Of a stretch of DNA of 64,000 bases, positions 42,492 through 51,489 are shown piece by piece. Each line of letters opens with the position of its first letter. Position 1 is the stretch's first letter. The stretch comes from Lewinella sp. LCG006. GTDB lineage: Bacteria; Bacteroidota; Bacteroidia; Chitinophagales; Saprospiraceae. The notes under the pieces were generated by a model. That model did not search any database and was not told the origin of the DNA. It saw only the letters and a program-made list of their open reading frames with translations. Made by a program: the position numbers and the translations under genes. The DNA is taken from the NCBI RefSeq assembly GCF_040784935.1, contig NZ_CP160680.1:983501-1047500 (forward strand), written 5' to 3'.

Positions 42492-43958
42492 ATGCGTCTG
42501 TTAATCCTCTTTTTGGTGTGCTTGTTTTTTCATCATCCTGGCTATACACAATATGCCTATCAGCTCTTTAGGCCAGGAGTACAATACTTGTACGAACATG
42601 AACTCCCTACTTCTGACTACACCTCTCCCCTCCTTGGTATTCGCCTGGATGGAGCAGCCTGCCAGGTGATGTATGCATCCATACAGCCAGACATTCCTGG
42701 AGGAGATCCCACCTGTCTTACGAAAGTACCTGCTTTTATCGGTAGTGAAATCTGCCAGTCTAGCGCGCAAACATCACTCAACCTAGGCACCGACGAAGAC
42801 CCACTTTGGTTACAGCTTTTCCCTGGTGCCTTACCCGGCACTTCCTGGTTAGCCAACGTGCAGGGCAATGACTCCATTTACGCAAAAGTAGAAGACCTGG
42901 AATGGAGCAATGTACTGGGTTTGATGGACTCTGTAAAAAGCATCGGGTTTTATACCAAAGACGATGCCGCGCAATTTATACCTCTTTACGAAGAGACACC
43001 AATAAAAATCAGCCGCAACTACGGCTTGGTTCAAGGCGTATTTCTACACTGGCTGGGCACTGCTGCCGGAAGTATCGACCTGATAGGAATGAGTAACCCG
43101 CAAGCAGGTCTCCAGCACCCTGATCGGCAAAGTATTTTTCAACTTCAACCAGGGGACGAATTACACTTACTTACCGTCAAGACCACCCTTACCGACAACA
43201 GTTTCTATCACGAGTATCGTGAGAAGAAAAACATTCTTCTAAGCACTGGTTGGCTCAGTGGCAATACTGTCCTTTTTTATGCTTTCCGTAGCGATCAAAA
43301 AATCTACCAGTCGGGGCCAGCCGCTCAACCAGACACCCTCTTCCTTTCTGGTACAGCTGACACCTTGTTTTTACCTTGGACCTCCCTCAACTACCTCAAC
43401 GAACAGCCAGGCGCCCTCGTCGCCGATGCAATACTTAACGATACTTGGCGAATAGTGACCCTCGGGAATCACTATTTTTGTGAGCGACCCGCCAAACGCC
43501 TGGGCTCCCCCTTCTTTCTTGGCAATGAAAACTGTGCCATTCCTTGGTTAGATGCCTTGCCAGGCGATAATTTTTATGCCCTATTAGGTGGTCCTTACTA
43601 CCAGAATACCTCCATCGGTGGATTCGATTTTCGCATTCTCAATTATGCTCATCTTGCCGGAGCAGCCCCCTGTGGTACCCCTTACGATTTTGTCGTTGCT
43701 ACCTCTGGTGCAGCAGCAATATCCCCCCTTAGGATTTGGCCCAATCCGGTACAAGACCTACTTTACTTGCAAGGTTTTTCCGCTTCTCAGCAATACCGCG
43801 CAGAGATCTGGAACGCCCAGGGGCAACTGATTCAGCCTATTACAAAAAACTACCATTCCCACCAAATCTCCGTCCAACACTTGCCGGCTGGCACCTATTA
43901 TCTACGTTGCTTTCCAACCGATCATCCTCCGCAAACCATCAAGTTCATCAAGTTGTAA
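42492..43958 (+). CDS. Secreted protein of unknown function with T9SS type A sorting domain
   Basis: 488 residues. The signal peptide is MRLLILFLVCLFFHHPGYTQ. The large middle part is beta-rich with scattered cysteines and no recognised domain (YLYEHELPTSDYTSPLLGIRLD, IKISRNYGLVQGVFLHW). The last ~75 residues have the Por-tail pattern: PLRIWPNPVQDLLYLQGF, YRAEIWNAQGQLI, LPAGTYYLRCF, IKFIKL. It is exported by T9SS to the surface or medium. It is followed after 12 nt by the hydrolase gene, probably in the same transcript. Confidence 0.85.
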   Translation: MRLLILFLVCLFFHHPGYTQYAYQLFRPGVQYLYEHELPTSDYTSPLLGIRLDGAACQVMYASIQPDIPGGDPTCLTKVPAFIGSEICQSSAQTSLNLGTDEDPLWLQLFPGALPGTSWLANVQGNDSIYAKVEDLEWSNVLGLMDSVKSIGFYTKDDAAQFIPLYEETPIKISRNYGLVQGVFLHWLGTAAGSIDLIGMSNPQAGLQHPDRQSIFQLQPGDELHLLTVKTTLTDNSFYHEYREKKNILLSTGWLSGNTVLFYAFRSDQKIYQSGPAAQPDTLFLSGTADTLFLPWTSLNYLNEQPGALVADAILNDTWRIVTLGNHYFCERPAKRLGSPFFLGNENCAIPWLDALPGDNFYALLGGPYYQNTSIGGFDFRILNYAHLAGAAPCGTPYDFVVATSGAAAISPLRIWPNPVQDLLYLQGFSASQQYRAEIWNAQGQLIQPITKNYHSHQISVQHLPAGTYYLRCFPTDHPPQTIKFIKL

Positions 43959-43970
43959 AAACCTCCCCGC

Positions 43971-44915
43971 ATGAAAAAAATTTTCTTGGTTCTACTTTTG
44001 CTCTTCCTCCTCGCTTATCTAGGCATGGCCTATTATTTTTCCGGCCTCGTTATCTACCCGCCGCGCCGCACCCATGAGCAAGGACGAGCCCTCATGCAGC
44101 AGCGTGCCGGAGTTGATATTGATACTTTTTGGCAAAAGCTCCCCCTCGGGGAAGAAGTCAATATTGAGGTGGAGAAAGAATTACAACTTGCTGGAACCTA
44201 TTTTGCTCACGACACCTCGCGCTGTGCAGTCATTATCTCGCACGGCTATGGTGGCACTCGGCTCAACATGGCAAAATATGCCTACTTCCTCTACGATTGT
44301 GGGTGTGATATCCTCCTTTATGATCATCGTGCACACGGTGCAAGTGGAGGCATTTATGCTACTGGAGGCGTGAAGGAAGCCGATGATTTATTGAAAATTA
44401 CCGATTGGTTGAAGCAGAAGAGTGGGCTCTCGGCTACTCAAATTGCCTGGATGGGAGAATCTTGGGGTGGAGCTACCGTGCTTCAAGCCGGAGCTGACCA
44501 AAAGGACGTAGCCTTTATCATTGCAGAATCTAGTTTCCAGGATTGGGAATCTGCCGTCTTTGAACGCGCAGAACGCATGTACGGCAAATGGATCAATGGT
44601 GTAAAACCTGCCGTGTGGCACTTTGTCAGTTGGCGCAGTGGCGTGGATGCTTCCAAAGCCAGCCCGCTTTTAAGTGCCAAAAACATTAAAGAACCAGTGC
44701 TCCTTCTCCACTCTCAGGCAGATGCCGAAACAGCTTCCTCTCAATCGGTCAACATAGCTTCAGCCCTAACAGCGGAGCATCGATTATATAACCTCGACTG
44801 GAAAGCCAGTCACGCAAATAATGTCTTTGTCAGACCCGCCGAGTACCAGGAATTAATTTTCGATTTTATTCACGAGGTTGCTCCAGCATGGCATACTTAT
44901 ATGACGTGTAGATAA
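43971..44915 (+). CDS. Alpha/beta hydrolase with N-terminal membrane anchor
   Basis: 314 residues. The N-terminal hydrophobic segment MKKIFLVLLLLFLLAYLGMAYYFSG acts as an anchor or uncleaved signal. Alpha/beta-hydrolase elements are IISHGYGGTRLN (oxyanion region), YDHRAHGASGG, the nucleophile elbow WMGESWGGA with catalytic Ser, the acid in LLHSQADAETA and the His in KASHANNVFV. It resembles the YqkD/BAAT-like 'alpha/beta hydrolase' lipases of envelope location. The substrate is unknown. Confidence 0.88.
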   Translation: MKKIFLVLLLLFLLAYLGMAYYFSGLVIYPPRRTHEQGRALMQQRAGVDIDTFWQKLPLGEEVNIEVEKELQLAGTYFAHDTSRCAVIISHGYGGTRLNMAKYAYFLYDCGCDILLYDHRAHGASGGIYATGGVKEADDLLKITDWLKQKSGLSATQIAWMGESWGGATVLQAGADQKDVAFIIAESSFQDWESAVFERAERMYGKWINGVKPAVWHFVSWRSGVDASKASPLLSAKNIKEPVLLLHSQADAETASSQSVNIASALTAEHRLYNLDWKASHANNVFVRPAEYQELIFDFIHEVAPAWHTYMTCR

Positions 44916-44936
44916 CACTACTTTTAAAACTCACTC

Positions 44937-46277
44937 CTAATTACACCCTAAATCATGCTGTGACAACTCGTCATTATTAGGAAAGCAATTTCCCGAAAGT
45001 ACAGCCTCAGGTGCATACCTATTCAGGTTAGGATCGTACAAACCATGCGTAATGAACTCCGTCAGGTCTTCTACTTCTTTCTCCGTAAGGTTGAGCGGGT
45101 GGAAGAAAGGAGAGATATAAGAAGGATCTACCCGAGGGTTTTCGGGCACTCCGTTATTGAAATACTCTACCACGGAACGCAGAGAAGTGTGGCTACTTCC
45201 GTGGAAGTAAAAACCTGCTTTTTTAAGGTTATAAAGCTGAGGTACTTTGAACGCGTACATATCTTCATCTCTGAGTGTAAACCCTCCACGACCGAGGTTG
45301 CGTTCATCATCCTCTCCAGTAGCAAGACCACCAACATCACAAAGGTCATTTACACCAATGGCTTGAAAAACATTACCATTCAGTACAGGACCATTGTGGC
45401 AACGGTAACAACCAGCATCACTAAAAAATAACAATGCTCCTCGTTTCATCTGCTCATTCATCGCGTCCTCATTCCCTCGTAGCCACTCCTGATAAGGTGC
45501 CTCATAAGGCATAATGGTACGGATATAAGCAGAAAGGGCAAAACTCATGGCCTCTCTGCCATAGCGAGCATTTACCGGCCAATCGTAAAAGGCGGCATCA
45601 AACATTTCACGGTAGCCCAGTTCGTCGAGAATATAATCATCAACACGCATCCGGTGGACATGGGTACCTTCGATATTCTGTGCTTCCAAACCATCGAGGC
45701 CAGTATGGTTCACTTCCGTAGCAGGGTCATTCACGCCCCAGAGTGCTTCTGTTCCTACGTTGTTAAAACGGGCACCAAAACGGCCAGCCCACATAGAATT
45801 TTGTACGTAAGCAACGCCTACCATACTCAATGGGCGGGCTCCTTGGGCATCAATTTCGTCTTCGTTATAATCGTCGCGCATCTCCCGTCCTTCGCCATTG
45901 ATTCCAAAACCTTCCGCACCATCGGCAATGCCTTGGCTATTCCCAGGTGTAAATCCAGCTTCTGGGACATGACAAGTCGCACAAGAATAAGTCTGCATTC
46001 CTGATTCATTGACGGCATCAATCCCTAACGCCGTCTCAAAAAAGAGCATCTTACCCAACTCCACTTTCTCAGGGGTGAGGGCATTTCCGATACCTGCAGG
46101 TATGTTATCTAAATCTTCGTGATGAGGAACTTTATAATAATCCAGGCTTTGATCCGGGGAAAGCCTGCGCATGGTACGCTGTAGCGTAACATCCAATGGA
46201 TCGGCCGTTTTCTCACTAGTACATGCAACTAGGAAAAAGACAAAAAGGCCTAATAAGGGTAAGCTTCTTTTTAACAT
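44937..46277 (-). CDS. Di-haem cytochrome c peroxidase / MauG-family lipoprotein
   Basis: 446 residues with lipobox FFLVACTSEK. There are two CxxCH haem sites, CATCHVPEAGFT near residue 95 and CYRCHNGPVLNG near residue 290. Family motifs are GKMLFFETALG, PSMVGVAYVQNSMWAGRFG and FKVPQLYNLKKAGFYFHGSSHTSLRSVVEYFNNG. Members reduce hydrogen peroxide with electrons from periplasmic cytochromes or oxidise protein cofactors. It is predicted to be anchored in the periplasm. It is divergently transcribed from metH; the message would have a leader of roughly 165 nt. Confidence 0.92.
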   Translation of the reverse strand: MLKRSLPLLGLFVFFLVACTSEKTADPLDVTLQRTMRRLSPDQSLDYYKVPHHEDLDNIPAGIGNALTPEKVELGKMLFFETALGIDAVNESGMQTYSCATCHVPEAGFTPGNSQGIADGAEGFGINGEGREMRDDYNEDEIDAQGARPLSMVGVAYVQNSMWAGRFGARFNNVGTEALWGVNDPATEVNHTGLDGLEAQNIEGTHVHRMRVDDYILDELGYREMFDAAFYDWPVNARYGREAMSFALSAYIRTIMPYEAPYQEWLRGNEDAMNEQMKRGALLFFSDAGCYRCHNGPVLNGNVFQAIGVNDLCDVGGLATGEDDERNLGRGGFTLRDEDMYAFKVPQLYNLKKAGFYFHGSSHTSLRSVVEYFNNGVPENPRVDPSYISPFFHPLNLTEKEVEDLTEFITHGLYDPNLNRYAPEAVLSGNCFPNNDELSQHDLGCN

Positions 46278-46600
46278 GGGATCATTCGTTCATAAAAACA
46301 AATCAAAATGTGGGAGCGCCCAGCTAAAGGGTATAATAGTGGACGCTCCATAACCTCTCAAAGCTCAAGTAGGGTCGTTGCTCTAAAAATTTCTTTCCAC
46401 CTACTTTTAAAGTAAGTTTATATACGACTTGGACCTGATCTGGTTACAAACAAAGGTAATTTTTTTTAATGTTTTAGGAAGGTGACTTTTATCAACCCAT
46501 TCTACCTTACCTTTGTTCACCAGACTTAGAGGAGTCATTGACACCTGCATTTAGACCCGAAATTCGCCATAAAGTTACTAATTCTTACTGTTTTCCTGCT
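46278..46600. promoter_or_regulatory. Divergent promoter region between the peroxidase gene and metH
   Basis: Two perfect -7 boxes face away from each other: TACCTTTG on the minus strand (46458-46451, peroxidase) and TACCTTTG on the plus strand (46508-46515, metH). Each is extended by a T, giving the inverted repeat CAAAGGTAA / TTACCTTTG. No clear -33 TTG was found. I see no SAM or cobalamin riboswitch; the metH leader would be about 80 nt. Confidence 0.55.
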
Positions 46601-49600
46601 ATGAAAGAGATCGCTGATTTACTAAAAGAACGAATTTTGGTCCTTGACGGAGCTATGGGGACCATGATCCAACGCTATAAATTGGACGAAAAAGGTTATC
46701 GAGGCGAACGTTTCGCAGATTGGGGGCAAGACATGAAAGGAAATAATGACATCCTTTGCCTGACCCAGCCGGCCATTGTCGAAGAGATACACCGGGCTTA
46801 TTTGGAGGCAGGAGCAGATATTTTGGAGACCAACACCTTCAATTCCACGAGTATCTCCCAAGCAGATTATGGTACGGAGGCTTATGTTTATGAACTCAAT
46901 AAGGCTGCTGCCCAATTGGCAAAAAATGCGACTAAGGATTATACCGCCAAAGACCCAACAAAACCACGCTTTGTAGCGGGTGCTATCGGGCCTCTAAACA
47001 AGACGCTATCTCTTTCACCCGATGTCAACGACCCTGGCTACCGGGCTGTCACTTTTGATGAAGTTGTTGACTCCTACAGTGAGCAAATCAATGGCTTGTT
47101 GGATGGTGGAGCAGATATCCTCCTGGTAGAAACCATTTTCGACACGCTCAACGCCAAAGCGGCACTCTTCGCTTTGGAGACCATCTTTGCAGAGCGCGAC
47201 CAGCGTTGGCCAATCATCATTTCTGGTACGATAACCGATGCAAGTGGTCGTACCCTTTCCGGACAAACGGTAGAAGCTTTCTGGATTTCAGTCATGCACG
47301 CCCAGCCCCTTTGTGTAGGCTTAAACTGTGCGCTTGGCGCGGAAGAAATGCGCCCCCACTTGCAAGCGCTTTCTAAAGTAGCTTCTTGTTATGTCCACGC
47401 CTACCCCAACGCTGGTCTACCCAATGAGTTTGGCGAATACGACCAGGATCCTAAAGTCATGCAGGCTTATATCCGCGATTTCGCCGCCAGTGGCTTCGTT
47501 AATATCATTGGCGGTTGTTGTGGCACTACCCCCGAGCATATCGCTGCTATGGCAGTGGGTGTAGCTGATGTTCCCACCCGTAAACCTGCAACCCCGTCTG
47601 AGTACACTATGCTGAGTGGCTTGGAACCCCTCATCATCCGCCCCGACACCAATTTTGTCAATGTGGGGGAAAGAACCAACGTTACAGGTTCCCGAAAATT
47701 TGCCCGCCTGATCAAAGAAGGCGATCTCACCGCAGCCTTGGATGTAGCCCGCCAACAAGTAGAAGGAGGTGCTCAAATCATTGATGTCAATATGGATGAA
47801 GGCCTATTGGACAGTAAAGCTGCAATGGTGAAATTCTTGCACCTGGTCATGGCTGAACCCGATATCGCCAAACTGCCCATTATGATCGATTCTTCGAAAT
47901 GGGAAGTTATTGAAGCAGGGCTCAAAACGGTTCAGGGAAAGTGCATCGTCAATTCGATCAGCATGAAAGAGGGCGAAGCGGAATTTATCCGGCAAGCCAG
48001 TCTGGTAAGACGCTATGGTGCAGCGGCGGTTGTCATGGCTTTTGATGAAGAAGGACAAGCCGACACCATCGAGCGCAAAGTGAGCATTTGTGAGCGGGCC
48101 TACCGCATCCTGGTTGACCAGGTAGGTTTCTTACCCCAAGACATCATTTTCGATCCCAATATTTTTGCCGTCGCTACCGGGATCGAAGAACACAACGAAT
48201 ACGCCATCAACTTTATCGAAGCTACCCGCCAAATCAAGGAGCGTTGCCCTGGGGCTAAAATCAGTGGAGGGGTCAGCAATGTTTCCTTCTCGTATCGGGG
48301 AAATAACGTGGTGCGCGAAGCCATGCACGCGGCTTTCCTCTACCACGCCATCCGCGCCGGTATGGACATGGGCATCGTTAACGCCGGAATGATTGAAGTA
48401 TATGAGGAAATTCCGGCAGAACTGCTTACCAGGGTCGAAGATGTCCTCTTCAACCGCCGGGAAGATGCTACGGAAAGATTAACTGATTTCGCGGAAAGTG
48501 TAAAAGGAGACGGTGGCCGGCAGGTCGTTCGTGATCTCACTTGGCGCGAAGGCACTGTTCAAGAACGCCTTAGCCATGCCCTTGTCAGAGGGATTACCGA
48601 ATACATTATTGAAGACACAGAAGAGGCCAGACAGGCATACGACCGCCCCCTACACGTCATTGAAGGCCCCTTGATGGACGGCATGAACATCGTAGGTGAT
48701 CTTTTTGGTGCAGGAAAAATGTTCCTCCCTCAGGTCGTAAAAAGTGCCCGAGTGATGAAGAAGTCGGTGGCTTATCTCACCCCCTTTATCGAAGCCGAAA
48801 AAATGGAAGGTGAGAAAAGTGCCAAAGGAAAAATCTTGTTGGCTACTGTCAAGGGTGATGTGCACGATATTGGTAAAAACATTGTTGGCGTTGTCTTGGC
48901 GTGTAACAATTACGACATCGTTGACCTTGGGGTCATGGTCCCGGCCAATATCATCTTGAAAGCCGCTCGCGAGCACAACGTTGACATCATCGGCCTGAGC
49001 GGCTTGATCACACCTAGCCTGGACGAGATGGTTTTCCTAGCGCAGGAAATGGAGCGTTTGGAATTCAAAATGCCCCTCTTGATTGGAGGCGCAACCACCT
49101 CCAAGACCCATACTGCCGTAAAAATTGAGCCCGAGTACAGTGGTCCCGTTATACATGTACTCGATGCTTCCCGCGCTGTAGCCGTAGCCAGCTCTCTTTT
49201 GGGAGAAGACGAAGATCTGCGCAGCAATTTTGTACTGGATACCCAAGCCTCCTACCAACAGATTAGAGACCAGCGGGCAGGGCGAACCAGTCATAAAAAG
49301 TATTTAACCATCGCCGAGGCACGCGCCAACAAGCTCCAATTGGATTGGGAAACTTTCACCCCTGCTGTCCCTCAAGAAACAGGCGTTCAAGTATTTGCCA
49401 ATATTGATCTGGAAGAACTCAGCAATTATATCGACTGGACGCCTTTCTTCTCTTCCTGGCAATTGGCTGGTAAATTCCCCGCTATTCTCGAAGATGAGAT
49501 TGTTGGTGCCGAGGCCCAACGCCTCTACAATGACGCTCGCTCCATGCTGCGGCAGATTATCGATGGCAAGTGGCTACAAGCCAAAGCCGTAGTTGGTCTT

Positions 49601-50275
49601 TTCCCCGCCAATGTGATCAATGATGATGATATTGAAGTGTACGATCCAAACAATAAGGGCGAAGTCCTCACTACTTTACACCACCTCCGCCAACAGGCCC
49701 AAAAAGCCCAAGGGCGGCCCAACCTTTGTTTGACCGATTATTTGGCACCTAAGTCGAGTGGCCAAACAGATTATCTTGGTGCCTTTGCAGTGACTGCGGG
49801 CATTGGTATTGAGGCGCACGTTGCTCGTTTTGAAGCCGATCAGGATGACTACAATGCCATTCTTCTCAAAGCACTGGCGGATCGCTTAGCCGAAGCACTG
49901 GCAGAAATGATGCACGCCCGTGTTCGTCGCGAACTTTGGGGCTACGCCCCGGATGAGCAACTTGACAACGACGCACTTGTTGCTGAAAAATACCAGGGCA
50001 TCCGCCCCGCACCCGGCTATCCAGCTTGCCCTGAACATACCGAAAAAGGACTGCTCTGGGAATTGCTCTCCGTCGAAGAACATATTGGCATTCGCCTTAC
50101 AGAAAGCTACGCCATGTACCCGGCGGCCAGTGTCAGCGGCTGGTATTTTGCGCATCCAGAAGCACGCTATTTTCCTGTAAAAGGGGTACAAGCCGACCAG
50201 GTAGAAGATTACGCCAACCGAAAGGGCATGAGCCTGCAAATGGCTGAACGTTGGCTGGCACCGGTGAGGGAGTAA
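46601..50275 (+). CDS. metH: Cobalamin-dependent methionine synthase
   Basis: 1224 residues from [20 protein letters not shown]. The longer frame from a TTG at 46538 adds 21 residues not found in the family. The order is that of E. coli MetH. The homocysteine domain (1-~330) has zinc cysteines in GLNCALG and IGGCCGTTP. The pterin domain (~350-620) has [16 protein letters not shown] and IDVNMDEG. The cobalamin domain (~650-890) has the base-off motif DVHDIGKNI and [13 protein letters not shown]. The reactivation domain (~900-1224) has [15 protein letters not shown] and [12 protein letters not shown]. It makes methionine from homocysteine and methyl-tetrahydrofolate. It is convergent with the next gene, 1 nt apart. 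Confidence 0.98.
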   Translation: MKEIADLLKERILVLDGAMGTMIQRYKLDEKGYRGERFADWGQDMKGNNDILCLTQPAIVEEIHRAYLEAGADILETNTFNSTSISQADYGTEAYVYELNKAAAQLAKNATKDYTAKDPTKPRFVAGAIGPLNKTLSLSPDVNDPGYRAVTFDEVVDSYSEQINGLLDGGADILLVETIFDTLNAKAALFALETIFAERDQRWPIIISGTITDASGRTLSGQTVEAFWISVMHAQPLCVGLNCALGAEEMRPHLQALSKVASCYVHAYPNAGLPNEFGEYDQDPKVMQAYIRDFAASGFVNIIGGCCGTTPEHIAAMAVGVADVPTRKPATPSEYTMLSGLEPLIIRPDTNFVNVGERTNVTGSRKFARLIKEGDLTAALDVARQQVEGGAQIIDVNMDEGLLDSKAAMVKFLHLVMAEPDIAKLPIMIDSSKWEVIEAGLKTVQGKCIVNSISMKEGEAEFIRQASLVRRYGAAAVVMAFDEEGQADTIERKVSICERAYRILVDQVGFLPQDIIFDPNIFAVATGIEEHNEYAINFIEATRQIKERCPGAKISGGVSNVSFSYRGNNVVREAMHAAFLYHAIRAGMDMGIVNAGMIEVYEEIPAELLTRVEDVLFNRREDATERLTDFAESVKGDGGRQVVRDLTWREGTVQERLSHALVRGITEYIIEDTEEARQAYDRPLHVIEGPLMDGMNIVGDLFGAGKMFLPQVVKSARVMKKSVAYLTPFIEAEKMEGEKSAKGKILLATVKGDVHDIGKNIVGVVLACNNYDIVDLGVMVPANIILKAAREHNVDIIGLSGLITPSLDEMVFLAQEMERLEFKMPLLIGGATTSKTHTAVKIEPEYSGPVIHVLDASRAVAVASSLLGEDEDLRSNFVLDTQASYQQIRDQRAGRTSHKKYLTIAEARANKLQLDWETFTPAVPQETGVQVFANIDLEELSNYIDWTPFFSSWQLAGKFPAILEDEIVGAEAQRLYNDARSMLRQIIDGKWLQAKAVVGLFPANVINDDDIEVYDPNNKGEVLTTLHHLRQQAQKAQGRPNLCLTDYLAPKSSGQTDYLGAFAVTAGIGIEAHVARFEADQDDYNAILLKALADRLAEALAEMMHARVRRELWGYAPDEQLDNDALVAEKYQGIRPAPGYPACPEHTEKGLLWELLSVEEHIGIRLTESYAMYPAASVSGWYFAHPEARYFPVKGVQADQVEDYANRKGMSLQMAERWLAPVRE

Positions 50276-50276
50276 T

Positions 50277-51473
50277 TCAAAACAAGGGAGCTTTGGTAAG
50301 TTCAATGCTTACCGGGCCTCCCGCCCTTTTCAATTCCAGGGTGATTTTTTCCTTTGCAGGAAGGTCAAAATTGGTAACGAAGTCGCAATAATCAGTGAAG
50401 TTGTAGACAGTGCCATCAATACTGACAATCTCATCTCCGGGTAAAACACCCGCAGTATAAGCTGCGCTAGGTTTGTACACATACCCGACGGTGATCCGCC
50501 TCGCTTCGTAGTTAAAGCCAAAACCAAAAGAACTAAGTTTATTGATTAACTGAGGGGCTTCTCTTGGAAAAAAGGTGATCTCCTTACCAGACAAATCAAA
50601 CAAGACATTGTGGCTTCTAAAAATTTCACTGCCCAGTAAAGAGGAAGTACTGCCCATATCCAAGCTGGAAATGGGTGCTTGTAAGTTCAATCCGGAAACG
50701 TTGACCGAATCCAGCTGCAAAACGATGAGGTTACGCTGTTCTTTGCTATGACCTGCATTAAAAAACTGACCCATTTTTTCGACACTGGGGTACTTTTGGT
50801 AGTGTGTACTATCTGTAATGGCCGCTAGCTTCAGATAGCCATTGAAGCCCGTATCAAAAGTGAGGGTACTCGAATATTCCGCAAATGAAAAATCTAACAG
50901 TGGCTTGTTGATATTGGTGGTACTACACGCAACCTCAATACCCTTTTCGTAAGCGGGCAAGCGACTTGCTTGATCGGTCAAAATGATTTTCTGCTCATCC
51001 GTAGCAAACAGCCACAAACATTCTTTCATGATATTCGGGCCTAGCGTGCCATCAACCCCCAAACAAGAAAACCACTCCGATTCTGTAAAACCAATTTTTG
51101 CAAAACCTACCTCCTCAAAACGGACTCCTCCAATACTTAAAGCCTCCAATTGGTAAGTAAAAATCCGATTGGTTTGCTCATTACCATCTTTTACATCAAT
51201 GTGGCTGATCTGCCGGACGCCTTTCAAGGCCTTAATCAAGGCTTCTGAAAGCACCGTATAACCTCCAGTATCAAAGAAAAAGCGGTAAGGTTTACCTTCA
51301 ATTTCTACCGTTAGAATGGGGAGGTCTTCTTTGAGTTCATAATCAATCGTCGAATAAAAATTAGTCGTCGCAAGCGTAGCCTGGGTAACCAGACGATTGG
51401 ACTTTATCCGGTGAAGGGTCGAGCAACTTGCAAGGAGTGAAACGATGACGAATAGGGGTATTAGTTTTTTCAT
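50277..51473 (-). CDS. Retropepsin-like aspartyl protease lipoprotein with PDZ domain
   Basis: 398 residues with lipobox LLASCST. Two aspartyl-protease half motifs are visible: FFFDTGGYTVLSEALI in the first half and LTFDTGFNGYLKLAAI in the second, each supplying one Asp-Thr-Gly. The C-terminal ~90 residues are a PDZ domain (VGYVYKPSAAYTAGVLPGDEIVSIDG, then KITLELKR). This single-chain 'aspartyl protease plus PDZ' layout is common in Bacteroidota; substrates are unknown. It is predicted to be a periplasm-facing lipoprotein. It follows the helical-repeat gene at 51490 by 16 nt and so may be co-transcribed. Confidence 0.88.
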   Translation of the reverse strand: MKKLIPLFVIVSLLASCSTLHRIKSNRLVTQATLATTNFYSTIDYELKEDLPILTVEIEGKPYRFFFDTGGYTVLSEALIKALKGVRQISHIDVKDGNEQTNRIFTYQLEALSIGGVRFEEVGFAKIGFTESEWFSCLGVDGTLGPNIMKECLWLFATDEQKIILTDQASRLPAYEKGIEVACSTTNINKPLLDFSFAEYSSTLTFDTGFNGYLKLAAITDSTHYQKYPSVEKMGQFFNAGHSKEQRNLIVLQLDSVNVSGLNLQAPISSLDMGSTSSLLGSEIFRSHNVLFDLSGKEITFFPREAPQLINKLSSFGFGFNYEARRITVGYVYKPSAAYTAGVLPGDEIVSIDGTVYNFTDYCDFVTNFDLPAKEKITLELKRAGGPVSIELTKAPLF

Positions 51474-51489
51474 AATTATGGGTTTTTAC

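Noticed and set aside
46538-46600. N-terminal extension of MetH from a TTG
   Set aside because: The 21 extra residues are not found in MetH proteins, and the ATG at 46601 gives the expected N-terminus.
46278-46600. SAM or cobalamin riboswitch upstream of metH
   Set aside because: I could not find the conserved cores of either class, and the inferred leader of about 80 nt is too short for a full cobalamin riboswitch.
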